Position numbers and translations under genes: made by a program
Notes under the pieces: model-generated
Databases searched by the model: none
What the model saw: the letters and a program-made list of their open reading frames with translations, nothing else
Told to the model about the DNA's origin: nothing
Assembly: GCF_037975245.1 (NCBI RefSeq)
Contig: NC_092579.1
Location: 17,679,678-17,743,677, forward strand
Length of the DNA: 64,000 nucleotides
Reading direction: 5' to 3'
Source: Apostichopus japonicus
Lineage: Eukaryota > Echinodermata > Holothuroidea > Aspidochirotida > Stichopodidae
Shown here: piece by piece, positions 36,201-49,700 of the stretch
Layout of the letters: the number at the start of each line of letters is the position of its first letter
Position numbering within the stretch: position 1 is the first letter of the stretch

Positions 36201-39200
36201 AAACTGAGCTGAATGTGTCATTTAATACTTTACTTGTACCCATAAACTAGCATATTCTTTACCTGAGGAGTGGTCACAATGACAGCACCATCAATAACGG
36301 CATTCTGTAGATACTGCACCACGGAGAGGTGTTCATCTGATGTACCTGGAGGAGTGTCAATCACCAAGTAGTTGGTATCTTCCCAGTCAACATCTCTCAG
36401 GAATTGTTTAATCAGACCTGAAGAAATGTCAAACAACATTCAATGTCATTACCATCAGTTCCAATATATGCTAGAGTAGTCCAAAAATGGTAGATCTTTC
36501 AACAAACAGTCGACTTTTCAGACTTTTCACCATCAAACTATACTCCATCCCAGAAATATTTAACTAAATTTACAATTCTTGAATACCTGCGAGCAATTTG
36601 GAGGTTCAGAATCAGAATATCCAGGTGATTAATATTGAAAACTATAAGGAAAGTTGAATTATAGTGCTGATGTCCTTTAAGCATACTAAAATTACTTTTC
36701 GCAAGTTTTCAAAATTTCTTTCCTGTGGGTTAGAACCGTCCAAGTAAAAGGTCATTTCAAACCAGCAGTCCAAAAATAGGATTAAGTATCTTTAGATAGC
36801 CTTTCCTATTCTACAATGGATGTGAAATGAGAGACAATTCTCACCATTTTTCTTCGGTCCTCTCCATATTATTGCATCATCGGGACTACTCAACAGAAAG
36901 CCTGCCGACATCACTCCAAGGTTATCTTCGACATACTAAGAGAAAAGAGAACAACAGGAGCAAATGTTAGCAGCAAATCTAACATTCGCATCGCCGATGA
37001 GCACATCATCCGATTAAAAAGGACACAGATTTCCTCAAACTGATCTCACTGAAATTTGTTTGAATAAAGTTAAGGGGAAACCCCCACGTTGGTTATGAAT
37101 AGATAAATCAAGGCTGTGTGAGGGACAGAAGTTAATATAATCATGCAGAGCATGAGAGGGTAAATTTATACAAATAAAAGGATTAACAGAAGTGTGAGCC
37201 TTGAAATAATTGTACATGTCAGAGAATAAACTTTAGTGTTCACATTCTGTATGTAGCGGTTTTGATGGTTCTTTAGTATGGTTATATGGTTATGGGACAT
37301 GTCACAAAAGCTGTTATACATCTATTCTTTGCATTTGTGTAGCAGTTTGCCCTAGCATTTTGCTATGCAAGCATAGAAGATGTGCCAAATAAAAAACAGA
37401 GAACAAACATCAAAGAAGAAAGTTGACATACCACTGGAGACCAACCAGATCCACTTTGATGGACTTGTTCCCCCTCTAGCCCCATTACTCTGGGTATTGA
37501 TGGTCCACAGATGTCGACATCAAGAATACCCACCTAATAACAAAAATGTACAAACTATAAATATTTGGATGTCAATCAAAAGAGAATATTTAAGATAGAG
37601 AAACTATTTAAGCACCATTCAAACACCATTCAAAATATGCCAATATGCAAATAACTTTTCAGATTATATATTTAATATTTATAATGTCAATAAGAGTAAA
37701 CAATTTTAAGACTACAGACATGTCTACAGTATGGGACTCAAATCTGAAGGGAACATTATTAGCTAGAAAATTTGATCTAGTGGCAGCTTGAATGTGATAT
37801 TTAATGAATACTAAATCATAAATATACAGTACGGATGGTTACAGCTTTTAAGAATTGTTGTAGACTGAACCACCTTTCACAGAAATTGAGAAAAGATTAG
37901 TAATCTTTCCCCAACGGACAACCAGGGATTAAAAGTGATGTTGTGTTCTGCACATATACTAGCTTTGAGATTTCAAATTCCATTATGTGCAAAATAATAA
38001 TATGAATATTCATGTTTGCAATTTACATTTACATAATTCCTTACAATTCCTTAAAATAATTTGAGTTTTTTTCCCCCATGTCCTTTCTTGTTTACATTCT
38101 TGACACTTATTTAACATACAGAGTATGTATATAACATCACCTGGAGATTATCATCAAGTGCAAGACCCCTGGCAAGCATTGATGTGACAGTACTTTTTCC
38201 AACTCCTCCTTTTCCAGAGAGGACTAGAATTTTATGTTTCACAGATGACAATCTTTCTTGTATTACTGCCAAATCTGCAAAATAAGTTATAACAAAAGGA
38301 TAGGAACCATAATAAAAGAAGTACCTGTTTCGATCAATTATTTATGTCACAGAAAAACTGATAAAATAGAAAGCTTCCCTTGAAGCAACTTCATAATTGA
38401 TGTCTTTTTCTTACTTAATTGGGAAAAGTAGTTTTCACCCCCCCCCCAAAATTATGAATTGAGTTAAATGAAATTTATGATAATTCTAAGGGCATTAAGT
38501 CATAAACATCACTTTCAAAGTATCCCAGGTAATAGCATTAAACCTTCAACATCACTTTAGAAGTATCCCAGGCAAAACATGAAGTTGTCGAAATATTCAA
38601 CAAAACGACAGTCATCTCAAAAATTGCCAGAAGCATGTTTTGATAATTCTACTGTAATCTGTGAGGACTGTATTGAGTGTATAATTAGTATTTTAAAGTT
38701 GTTTAGGGCATTCAGGTAATAAATTAGGAACCGGGTAGTATTGCGTCCGGCGGGTACCGAGATACCCCGTGCAAACACTAACATATTTTAAATGTTATTT
38801 GACTTTATCGTTCCAACACCTTTTGTTTTTTTTTTGTGTTTGTTAATGTTATAGAAATACTTTCTTACCAGGTTATGATCTAATTATGAAAGTCTCATTT
38901 ATGGCAACAGAACATAGATAAAGCTAATTGCCTAAAATTTTATGAGTAAGTAGTACTTTTGGCTAGACTGAAGAATAATGAAATTTTTTCTTAAGAATGG
39001 TCATTTCATTTGCATCTGAAATATAAGATATTTTGAGCATTCCCCATGGAATGCATACACTGCTAAGGAAACGGATAATATGCTTTTTAACTTAATTTAA
39101 CATTTCGTTGGTAAGGGGTGCATACCCTTTGGCCCAGTACAACAGTTAACCTTTCAAATATTTTAATCATATCATACCTGGATCTGGACCTTTTGGTTTT

Positions 39201-40117
39201 GCACTGGAGCAGATATTTTGGTTTGGACATCCTTGGCATGCTGACGATTTACCAGCATCTTCACTCTCAGTTCCTGGACAATCTTTTATGAATGGAACAA
39301 ATTCATTAATTCAATGTGTAAATCTGATGTACAATAACCAAGAACATCTCATCTTCCGGCTCAATTTCTACCAAAAGATCTACAGAAATATTGTTTAAAC
39401 AAACGCATTCATGAGTTTCTGAATCTGTCAAATAACGCTTGCTAACAAGACTCAGTATGATAAGACTCTCTGTAACTAGAACAAGACTCCCAAGAGAAAC
39501 CTTCATTAGGATTAGGAAGGTAGGCCTACTCTGTAGAATAATCCAGTTGCAAAGGTATAACTACAGTATAACTTAGAGCTTAAGTGTGAAGAATTCTACT
39601 TCTTGGTTTACACTTGTATAAAAATTACTGAGCAAACTAGCTGAAGCAATAAATGCTTTTTATTTTGGGGTTTTTATGTTTTAAACCATGTAATCGTATA
39701 CCAGCCAGCCTAGTAACATCAGTCTAGCCAGCCTATGACTCCGTAAAATAAGTAGGAGGATTTATGGGAAGCATATTTATGGACCAGGGTAACATTAGTC
39801 AGTGTGACAATCAATCTTATTTTTTCTCCATATAATTGAGTGACATTTGCTTTCCAATTCAGGAAACAGGTTCAGTTCTTCTAACAGAATCTGCAGATAT
39901 GACTTACTCACTAGCCTCGGTCTATCCCTATCAGTAACAATTGTTGCATCACACCGTGTGAAGAATCTTTCGCAGATCTAATACATTAAGTAAGACCATG
40001 ACTCGACTAGCGATTCTATTAGTCAAATCGCAAAAATTATTTTAATGTCAAATAAGAAGCAAGGCTTATGACATACGCTAACTTACGTTCAGGTGCATTC
40101 TCAGGTTTTTCACTCAT
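33299..40117 (-). CDS. NUBP1: Cytosolic Fe-S cluster assembly factor NUBP1
   Basis: A P-loop ATPase that, with NUBP2, is the scaffold for cytosolic and nuclear Fe-S cluster assembly. Exons in coding order: 40087-40117, 39178-39282, 38141-38274, 37432-37533, 36845-36935, 36263-36417, 35119-35229, 34314-34416, 33470-33553, and a tentative last exon 33299-33327. Phases agree throughout. The start is [10 protein letters not shown]. The N-terminal ferredoxin-like motif C-x13-C-x2-C-x5-C, which separates NUBP1 from NUBP2, is complete. The Walker A/Mrp loop is [19 protein letters not shown] is the switch motif; ENMSGF is followed by CPSC, the pair that holds the bridging cluster. The last exon was chosen on phase and weak similarity only (acceptor after ATTACCAG, stop at 33301-33299). 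The rest is secure. Confidence 0.94.
35423..35814 (+). mobile_element. hAT-type MITE, copy A
   Basis: 392 bp with terminal inverted repeats CAGTGGCGGAGC / GCTCCGCCACTG. It is flanked by a perfect 8-bp target duplication CCTACTCT (35415-35422 and 35815-35822), the length made by hAT transposases. No ORF. It lies in a NUBP1 intron. A relative in the opposite orientation is at 50377-50758. Confidence 0.92.
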
Positions 40118-41251
40118 CTTTCATCAGTTCCCTTGACGTTGTGGTTTCCTGGGTTGCGATGTCGCACTTGTCAACTTCGATTTTGGACTGTATTTGCTTT
40201 TTCAACTTTTCGGATAGAAAATGCTAGCCTAGCAGAAGTAATTATCACCAATTTGGTTAGGTTAAATTACGAAGGAAACACCGGTTTGAAGCTAGCAATC
40301 ATTAAGAGCACAGCCACTTACAGCCGCAGACAATAACACAGAAGCCATAAGGACAGACATAACCGCAGCTGTGTAATATTTAGCTTTGCGCACGATTGAC
40401 CACGGATTAATTTACATGCTGTTAAGCGGTTAAAAATACATAAAATATGATAACTGTATGTCATTCCACATAATGTGAAACTATATATGATTGGAACAGA
40501 TTTTTCTAAATACATGGCGTTAGAAGTTTTGTTACCGATAGTGGACTATTATACCACATGAAAGAGGAGGGCCCGGCCTTCTGGTACTACTTCCTTAAAA
40601 TTCCTTCAAAACTCGAATAGTATAATTTAGAATACAAATGCATACTTTTTAAGGCTTTATTTTTGTTTTAGAATTTGAAAAAGTGGTAAAATGTTCATTT
40701 TAGTGCACTATTGGTGAAGAAATAAGTTTTGAAAGTCGACTAATACCACGTGAAAGATGAGGGTCTTGTCTCTTTTCTGGGACCGTTTTGGCCCCTCAAA
40801 TTCCTCTTCAACTAGAATTATAAGTTTTAGGCATTTTGCTCTAATTTATGTATTCGAATTTGAAATAGGAGAAAAATGTTCAATGATTTTGGTTAAGAAA
40901 AAGTTTCGTTTCCGATGGATGACCTACAACAAGTGAAAGCGGAAGGTCTCGTCTCTTTGCTGATACTATCCAAGTCACACAAATACCTCCATAGCACCTC
41001 CATAACTCGAATCATTCCAAAAAAAAAACAACAGCTTTTTTCGTGATATTAGTGTTGCACATTTGCTCCTGTAAACGGTGTTGTGGTATACAGTTGGTGT
41101 GTTCGTTATTATCTGCTGTTAGTGGCTGCATCTATATTCTGCTACTAATGGCTGCTAGCTTCTGACTGGCCTCTAAAACACAACAATCTTGAGAATAAGG
41201 TCGACGGAGTGAGATTATTTCTGCTGCTCTGCGTACAGATCTTGATGGGAA
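40118..41251. promoter_or_regulatory. Shared head-to-head upstream region of NUBP1 and DCTN5
   Basis: The two start codons point away from each other across 1134 bp, so both promoters must lie here or in unseen 5' UTR exons. The middle is occupied by three diverged tandem units. No TATA box was identified. Bidirectional control is an inference from arrangement only. Confidence 0.5.
40545..41020. repeat. Three diverged tandem units of about 185 bp between NUBP1 and DCTN5
   Basis: Corresponding phrases recur three times: ACTATTATACCACATGAAAG / ACTAATACCACGTGAAAG / ACCTACAACAAGTGAAAG. Each is followed by G(A/T)GGGTC-like then CTCGTCTCTTT-like sequence, an ATTCCT-CA stretch and AACTCGAAT. Spacing is about 195 then 180 bp. 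Confidence 0.65.
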
Positions 41252-44200
41252 ATGGAACTGCCTGATAGGTTTTACATGAAAGCCGAGTTTATTGAGACAG
41301 TAAATTTACGCTTCATTCCTTCATTGATTGTTCAGTTGTTTGTTTTTGTCACAATAACCATTCATATGCTTTAAGACCCTATCGCCTACGTTGATAATGT
41401 CCATTGCTAATCATGTAGGCCTAACGTTATGAAAATGTACAAGTTACACCCAAGTAGAGTTCTGTAGGTCCGGCCAAAAACTAGTAACAGTGTAATGTAT
41501 TTGGATTACTGCCACTCTGTTAGCAGTTATCTACACTGAGAAATATAAATGTTTGTACTATCACTACTCTATAATTACAAAATAGTTTGCAGCATCAGAA
41601 CCTCTAGAAAGTAATGTTGAAAGCTTCTAGCAATTTTTAGTGTGCTAGTTGTAAAAAACCAGTGGTAAGTTACATAATAAACTCTAACAAATTGATACTC
41701 ATCCAGCAGTTTTCTTTTCAAAGTCCATTCCAGTGTTTATAATGAATAATAGTATCTTGCATAATAGAATTATCCATAATGTTACATTTTGACTTGCGAC
41801 TTGCTTTTCTTTTCAGGCATCTGGCAATAAAGTCAGTAAGAAGAGTGTGCTATGTGGAAGTCAAAATATAGTCCTGAATGGAAAGGTAAATTATGTTAAT
41901 TAATTGAACATGAATTACTTATTTTGGCAAAATCTTATAAAATATTCATCTTTAAGATGAAAAATGCAAAGTTAGACCAGTATGAGTGCTTCCTCTCAAT
42001 TTCTGTTGTGGATATAGTATTTAATTTCCATAGTTTTGACCTGTGACTTGTACAATGATAAAAGTAGACACCTATCATTTGATTGTGGAATTTGTGGAAA
42101 TGTGTAATAATGTATATTCACATTGTAACACATCTTACTTGAGCTAGTCTAGCCTCCTTGAAATATAGTTGGAAACTTTCTATTGGGGAAAACCATTGAC
42201 TGCTCACTTGTCAGTTGGTTGGGCCTGAGATTTATGTGAAAGTATTCCTTTATAAATTTAAAATTTGCACAGTACACTGTATGGAATGTAAATAATCATA
42301 CATGTTATGTGATGTTTTTCTTACAGTCAATCATTTGTAATGATTGTATAGTTAGAGGAGACTTGGCCAATGTTAGGATAGGAAGGTACTGTGTGATCGG
42401 AGCAAGGTCCGTCATCAGACCACCATTCAAGAAGTTCAGTAAAGGGTAAGTGCTGTAAAGGGCATGTGCAGTAACGGTCAAGATATTTAAAGTCCTATTT
42501 AGTTTCTAGTCTTCTCTAGTCTTATCTTCTGTAGTCTAGTAGTGAGTCATCTAGTCTTCTATATTGTCTAATCTTCAATATATTGTCTACTCTAAGATTA
42601 ATTTCTGTGTCCATGCTTTTGCAGTGTTAAAGTTTGTATTTACAGTGAGAATTGAAGTCCTTTAGTATCAGCAAATAATTAATCAGTAAATGCTTTCTGC
42701 AAAATGGTCAAATTGCTACACAAGTGCAAAGATGTTTCACAGCTGCTTTTTCATACACAGGAACCACAGTATTATATATGGGATAAGATTCAGGTCCTTC
42801 AAAACTGCTACAGAAAAATTTAAACATTAAAATTATTTCATGAATATTACTTGCCAAATTTCTTAAATTGAGTTTATGAGCGTTTTAGGTCACATTTTGT
42901 CATATACCAGGAAGGCTAGATTTGACAATGGAGCCAAAACTGATATATTACAATATTCCAAAATGGTCACAACATGATAACTACAGTAGTATAGTCTCAT
43001 GTATTGAATTGTTGGACAATGAATAAATTAACTTTATGTGTCAACTATGTATCGGCTTGTCTCTTAAAACTTTCAGATGTTTAAAGTCTTCTCACATTCA
43101 TGTACTCACATGCCTCAAAAGACAAAGCTTGGGGTTATGTAATTTGTAAAATGTTTGTAAAATAATGCAGTCAGGCAACTTCTGTGTAAATGTAATGTAT
43201 GCAAAATTTGTACGTTCTCTGTTGACAGGGTTGCATTTTTCCCACTACACATCGGTGACCATGTGTTTATAGATGAAGAATGTATTATTAACGCTGCACA
43301 GATTGGATCTTATGTACATATTGGGAAAAACTGTGTTATCGTAAGTTCTTGAAATATTTGATACTTCATCTTGTATTTTTTGGTTGCAAAACAGTGTTTG
43401 TCTTTATCTTCAAGTAGCTGTCCTGATTATCTGTGTGCTCTTGTGTCAGTTTAGTAAGAGGGAGGCAGGAAAAAAATGGGTTTTTCATACTTATGAACCT
43501 GAATTATGATAAATTTTCTCAACATGCCATGTCTGCAAGGCAATCAAGAGTTCAAAACCTAGTATTTTCCCTAAATTTGTTGTGATAACTTTGTGACATA
43601 GAAGCATGAATTGATGGGGGGGGGGGGTGGGGGGAGAGGTAGAGTTGAGCTGTATTTAACCATTGGTACTCATGGAGTCTTCTGTCTCCACACCCTCCCA
43701 ATTCCTCCTATGCTCCTATCTCAGAATAATATTTGTAACTGTGCCATCATGCAAAAAAGTAAATAGATTCAGTTATACATTAGTTTGTGTAGACTTTTTG
43801 TAGTTGCTATTAAACTTGTTTTTCAGTAGTGTTGAAAATCAACTTCTTGTTTAATCCCTAGTGTTGAATTGTGGGGTCATGGTCATTTCTATCTGTTAGT
43901 GTTGTTGATCCTGTCATTACATTCATAGCTAATAGAAGGAAGATTTAGAATGTACTGTTTGGGGTAAATTAATTGTTGTTTTAAAGTGTGAATTCATGTA
44001 TCGAGTGATCACCAAGGTGATATTGTGCGACTGTCTTTCAAATATCTGATTTTTCCCCTATTTTTATTTTACATTTTAGGGAAGGAGATGTGTTCTGAAA
44101 GAATGTTGTGCAATAGGAGATAATGTTTACTTGCCTCCAGAAACAGTGGTACCTCCCTTTACTGTTATAACAGGCAATCCAGGTGAGTGTTTCGTTCTTG

Positions 44201-44584
44201 AACTAGAGCTTTGTGATGCTTGTTTTTGCACTGCAGGGTGAATTTTTTAATGGTATTCCGGTAGACCGAGACGTCCAGATTTCTGTTTGGACAATTAAAA
44301 TCAGCTTTGAAGGTTGTCCAGAGACAACTAGTTGTTTACATCAAATTTAAATTGCATTGGGAGGCAAGTTTGCTGTTCGGACAACCGAAGGCTTGGTTGT
44401 CCGAGGGACAGCCAGAAAAAAAAAATGAATTACTTCATGTCCAATAAATATATTTAATCCTTGGATTCTTATCTTGCACACAGGTAAACCTACTGGAGAA
44501 TTACCAGAATGTACACAGGATTTAATGGTGGATGCTACTAAGGGATTCTATCAACATTTCCTACCGGTCCAAGAAGTGAAATAA
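41252..44584 (+). CDS. DCTN5: Dynactin subunit 5 (p25), with an apparent frameshift in exon 3
   Basis: A pointed-end complex subunit of dynactin that helps dynein bind endosomal cargo. Exons: 41252-41299, 41817-41885, 42327-42446, 43229-43340, 44080-44182, 44484-44584. The start [16 protein letters not shown] matches the conserved MELGE-start of the family. The middle is a left-handed beta-helix of hexapeptide repeats ([29 protein letters not shown]). The end is [12 protein letters not shown]. The expected length is about 182 residues. Exon 3 is 120 bases, but the flanking phases require 119: at 42420-42426 the text reads AGACCCACCATTC where the conserved RPPF needs one C fewer, and the literal frame meets TAA at 42441. 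This is most likely a sequence error or an allele, since all else is intact. An AATAAATAAATA follows the stop. Confidence 0.92.
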
Positions 44585-46747
44585 TAAATAAATAGTGTTC
44601 ATCAAATAATCTGTTTGGTAAATTTATATTCTGTGAAGGAGGATGTGCTACATGTTTATAAGTCAGTTTTAGGCAATGGCAGGTGTTGGAAACAAATAGC
44701 AGAAGAGCATAAAATGTAGAAAGACTTAGAAAGCATTGAAATGCATTGTAAAGTGAAGTTGCAGACTGTGAAAGCAGCTGTTTACAAACATATCGCAGCC
44801 AGATCTAAAAGGACGTATCGATTTGTAATACCTTGTTGGGACATCACAGAGACATAAGGACAAACTTCGGTCCAATTTGCTTCAGTTAAGAGAAGTAATT
44901 GATTACCTGACTTCAACTCCTTTGTCAGATGAACAACCTGCAAATATGTCAATGTTTTCTCCTTTTAAGACTTCAACTCTGAATACCGAATTTAGTAATT
45001 CAATTACCTTCTTGCATTGATTCTTAAAGGGAGTATGTATTTTAAAGTGTCATGTGAGTGATATGACTTAGGGTTAAGGGAATTCCATCTCATAGATATG
45101 GTATAAATGTAGGTGCTGTAATTCCTGGTCAGGTCAAGCAGTAAATGTTTACGCCAGAAAACATATCTGGTTTGCACTTTACGTGCTGTATAACCATGAA
45201 ATTAGCAAAGATAATTTCCTATTAGGTAGCTTGTTTTCAGTGACTGATTCGCTTTACTCTACATATGTATGTCTTACTTATTTATTTGAGCAGTGTAGTT
45301 CACTTCAAATTATTTACTCCCCGTTTGTCCAAACCTTAATAGAGACAAGACTATTCCATCTCATCATGATCTGTACTGACTCTTACTGAATTTCGTTTCA
45401 CTCATACGCGCACACGTGAAACCACACGATGATTGACCTCAGTACTTAAAAATGACATGAAAAGAAATAACAGAGGTCAAGCTATTACATTTCCCTTATG
45501 TAACGGTGATCTTGCTGACAAACAACTCCCCAAAGCAGCTAAGAAATGTTCTTGTTCTGTTTAGGGGATACCCTAGTTTACAAGTAGTATCTGGTGGCTG
45601 TCGGTTTGTAATTATGTTATGCTACATTGTGCCACGTGACATTTTCTCTGTTCGTGTCTCCTTGAATATTCTACAAACGTTCTAGTGCTGTATCTGTATA
45701 AGAGTAAAATGTTTAACATGGAAATATAATGTATGTTTAAAATCATTACTTGAGTGTTATGAACGTCATTATTTCGTGTGACAGTTATAAACTTAAATAT
45801 GGGGAGGGAATGGGTTTGGGATTAGATCGACACCAGTCTAAGTAGGATGTGATTAACAGCAGTCGATATTCAAGGATTGATTACGTCATTATTTTCAGAA
45901 TGAAGTCATGTATAAGATTTCTGTGTTTTCATCAATTAAAGGCTGAAGCCAAGCCTGCCTGTGTGATGACTCATCGAGCACAGGACTAAACTATACCATG
46001 ACTGTGTTGTCATCAATTAAAGACTGAAACCAAGCCTGCCTGTGTGATAGCACATCGAGCACAAGACTAGACTATATCATGACTGTTTTCTTCAATTAAA
46101 GTTTGAAACCAAGCCTGCATGTGTGATGACACACCAAGCACTGAACTAAACTGGGAACGCTGACTTAGTTATGTTATAAAACCTCAAATGTGCCCATCTT
46201 GTATGGGAATACATGATTTCTCCTACAGTATAATGAACGCGCAACCCAAACTATTGATAAAGGGAAAGTTAATTATAAGTGGGAACAAGTGAATCATGAT
46301 TCTCCAATAATAAGATAGTGTATGTAGGAATGTATATAGATAAGACAAGACAAAACATTCATTACATCTCATTCTTGGACTATCACATCATAGCGAGTAA
46401 TTAACCGTAATTATTTTGTTGCAAACTTTTTTATATAATACTAATTACATAAAAACTACGAATTATTACTTTCCAAAGAAAAAAATATCACTTTTGTTTT
46501 GGCATATTTCAAAGTAAAATATATCAAAGTAAAAAATGACCGCTTGGCTTTAATGAAATGTTAATGCATTTTAGTATCAAAAAGTGACGAAAATATAAAA
46601 TGTAAATTGATTAACCGCAGTTAATCACCTATTTAACGGCTTGAATGAAGTAATGGTATCTAGCGATATTGATTCTTGCAAATTATGTTAAATATTTAGA
46701 TTAAATTTAATAATATTAATATTTAGTAACATCATCGCTCATGCTTC
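44585..46747. other. 3' flanks between convergent DCTN5 and the lipocalin gene
   Basis: Probable DCTN5 3' UTR followed by intergenic DNA. It contains the threefold repeat at 45927-46150. No further coding exon was recognised; the small ORF at 45183-45389 has no family features. Confidence 0.5.
45927..46150 (+). repeat. Three tandem units of about 78 bp
   Basis: Each unit runs TCAATTAAAG, GA(A)GCCAAGCCTGC-TGTGTGAT, CA(T/C)CGAGCAC, then GACTA-ACTATA-CATGACTGT. Three units in the same orientation lie about 1.3 kb past the DCTN5 stop. Confidence 0.85.
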
Positions 46748-49700
46748 TCATTCTCTAGGAGGATCGACATATTTGCAAGTCTTAACTTGTACCGTTGGCT
46801 CCGGTTTATTATAGAGCTTATCAAATCCATTCTTTGTAAGGAAATTTAAGACACTGCTCTCGAATCTGGTTTTGAACTCGTTGACATTACGTGCTAATAC
46901 GAAAAGAGTGAAGCGACTTGGGTCAGTGACTACGGAATACTGGTACAATGGGGGATTTCCCTCCTTAGGACCAAGAAGTATGATCCAATCTGAAAAGAAC
47001 AGTAAAGGAAAGAATTATCACAGACGTATAGGAGCAGAAGGGGGGGGGGGGGGGAGTGCCGCCCCTTCTACTTTGAAAAGTAGGCTTCTACCGGCCCCTC
47101 ACTTCTTCAACAAGGGATGCACTCGATTCACGGCAGTGCTTAACCATTCAGTTAGATCTACGCATAAGCCAACAGAATGGCGGCTGGCGATGAAATGGTC
47201 ACTTTTTCGTTCCATAAACCATATAATCCGTATCTTTATTTTTCGAGAATTTCGAGAAAAACTGAAGTAAAATTTTGATATAGAAAGTCAAACTTTTATA
47301 TGAAACAATTACAGAGTTTTACAAATTTGTTTTGTGAGAACCACCAATGTGCTCCTTTTCATAAATAACAAGTGCCCCTTTTTTGTTAATGAACAGTACC
47401 TTGTTTCTTATTTATATTTATTAGATAAAACTTCTTCTGCGTTATTTATAAGTGCCTCTTTGGTGAAAACATTCAAATGAGTGCCGGCCGGTACTAGAAT
47501 TTTTGCCACAGAAAACGGTATACAGTTTTGAGCGGATCCATTTTGTCGGAAAGAAAAGTTGGGGTGATTTTGTGGTTTGTCTCCTCAAATCAGAGTCACA
47601 TGTTCCCCTGCCCACTCGAAATGTGTGCCGCCCCTTCATCCACTACCCCCTATAAATATAAGTTGTAATTACTACTTACATCATACATAGCATAATAATA
47701 ATAATACCATCGAAATATTAATTAACTTACAGTCTCCGTTAACTGGAACACCATCTAGGTCAACTTTCAATTGACCAGGTTTGCTCGGATCCGGTGTGTA
47801 AGCTACACCGGTAATTTTGCTAAAATTGCTTGTCGGTGATCCAACAGTGTTAACATTGAGAACCGATATGGTAGTGTTCGTCTTTAGTCCATCTAAACAA
47901 ACAAAGCAAATAAAACAACACATAACAAACAACAAACAAGACAAGAAACGATACAAATTAGGTCTATATTCACCTCACAATTCTGAACAAATGTAAAACT
48001 TTTGATCTTTGCCTCACCACCGATGGTAGAGACTGGGCACGAAAAGCAACAACAACAATAATAACCCGATCCACTCTCAACCCCAGTTCCCCTTGTCCCC
48101 CGCCCCCTCCTCTTACACTGAGACACTAAAACTTGATTATGACAGTGTTTTATGTGAGGTATTACAAGTCCCATCAAAAATTGATACTACCCTATGCTCA
48201 TGATGGTTCAAAGGTCAGGTGAACGATGGACTGAGAGAAAGATAACATTTTCTGCTCATGATTATTCATGACCCTCATGCATAGTATACAATTAATTGCG
48301 CTTAATTACAGTATACTGTTTATAAACAGTACATCTTGTCCACTGACCAAGGCCGAACCGTATTGCTCAGTAAGTGACGCATATAGATGACGTACGTTAT
48401 TCGTCAGACCAATCTAAAGAATGACGTTAAAATTTAACCAACTATAAAGAAGTTTTTGTTAAATGCGAACAGGTATTACCCTACTTGCAATGTTTGAAGA
48501 GTAAAGGAAGTTTTAAGATTATAGACTTTAACATCATGATCGGTTACATCATACTACAATAAAACCAAATGTCAACAACTTTAGGGGATGGGTCTTTTGG
48601 CCATAAAGTGGCAGTAAAGTCACAACATGTATCTCCTTATCAGAAATTCTAGGTCGCGTGGGAGAGCGGTAGGAGTACGGGAAGGGAAATAGTCATTGTA
48701 CTGAATCTTTATCTAGTAAAACGCAAACTCACGGTTGATAAGAATATAGTAGAGATGAGAGTTTATTTTAGACCTTAGTTCCTAGACTATAAGAGGAATA
48801 TTATCTAAGTACCATGTTGTAATTTGTTTTCAGATCAATTCCGCGAAGCCTTTCTTGACCGAAGATGAATATATACTTACAATCTGCGGTCACACACTGG
48901 GCATTTCTTTCAAAAGTAGCAAACACTGCCAGGTCGGCATAGGTCTGTAAATTTATGAAGACAAAAACATATTAATAAATGCAAATATAAACGGCTGTAG
49001 TATACATAATCTCTTATTGGAGGTTTTACTATGCATGGATGATTTTTGCAGATATCTCTAAACGTATTAGCATGCAGGGTTTGACAAAACGCATATCATT
49101 AACGGGCATGCTGTTCCAGCCCCCCCCCCCCACCCCATAAACTACACACCCTTTGTGGAAGTGCAGTCATCATAGGGACCTATGGCGAAATCGGCCATGA
49201 TTGCGCCAGCGAGTAGAAAGAGATGTTGGTCTTCGACCCTGACATATAGGCAATGCCCACAATATTAGAACAAAACTTGTATACGCAAGCCTAGTACTCA
49301 GATGATTTGATTAACTGATCGGGCTATGCAGGCCATAGTGGGCCCCTAATACTCTGGGCCCTCTGGCACTGCCCAATTGCCATATCGATCACTGTAGGCC
49401 ACGTTGTAAAAATGAAAATGCCTTAAGCAGCATTGGTATCTTTCATTATACAATATTTCTATTTGAACATAACATTAATAGTAACATTATGCACTATATA
49501 ATGACTGACTATCTCAGTTTTAGTTCACTTTTCGTTTTATATGTATGCATTCCGTTGAATGGAACGCCATCTGTTTCACAATGTTAGGGAAAACATTTCA
49601 GTACGTTAGGAAAGATACAAACTTAGTACGTTGCAAGGTCACATTAGCATGCCAGTATTAAAATCAATATGTTGTTTCAATATCGCTAGTACATTAAAAT

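Noticed and set aside
44250-44410. Repeated GGTTGTCC / TTGTCCGA phrases in a DCTN5 intron
   Set aside because: Too short and scattered to define an element or duplication.
46872-47270. 132-residue plus-strand ORF
   Set aside because: It overlaps the lipocalin last exon in antisense and runs through a poly-G tract and probable repeat.
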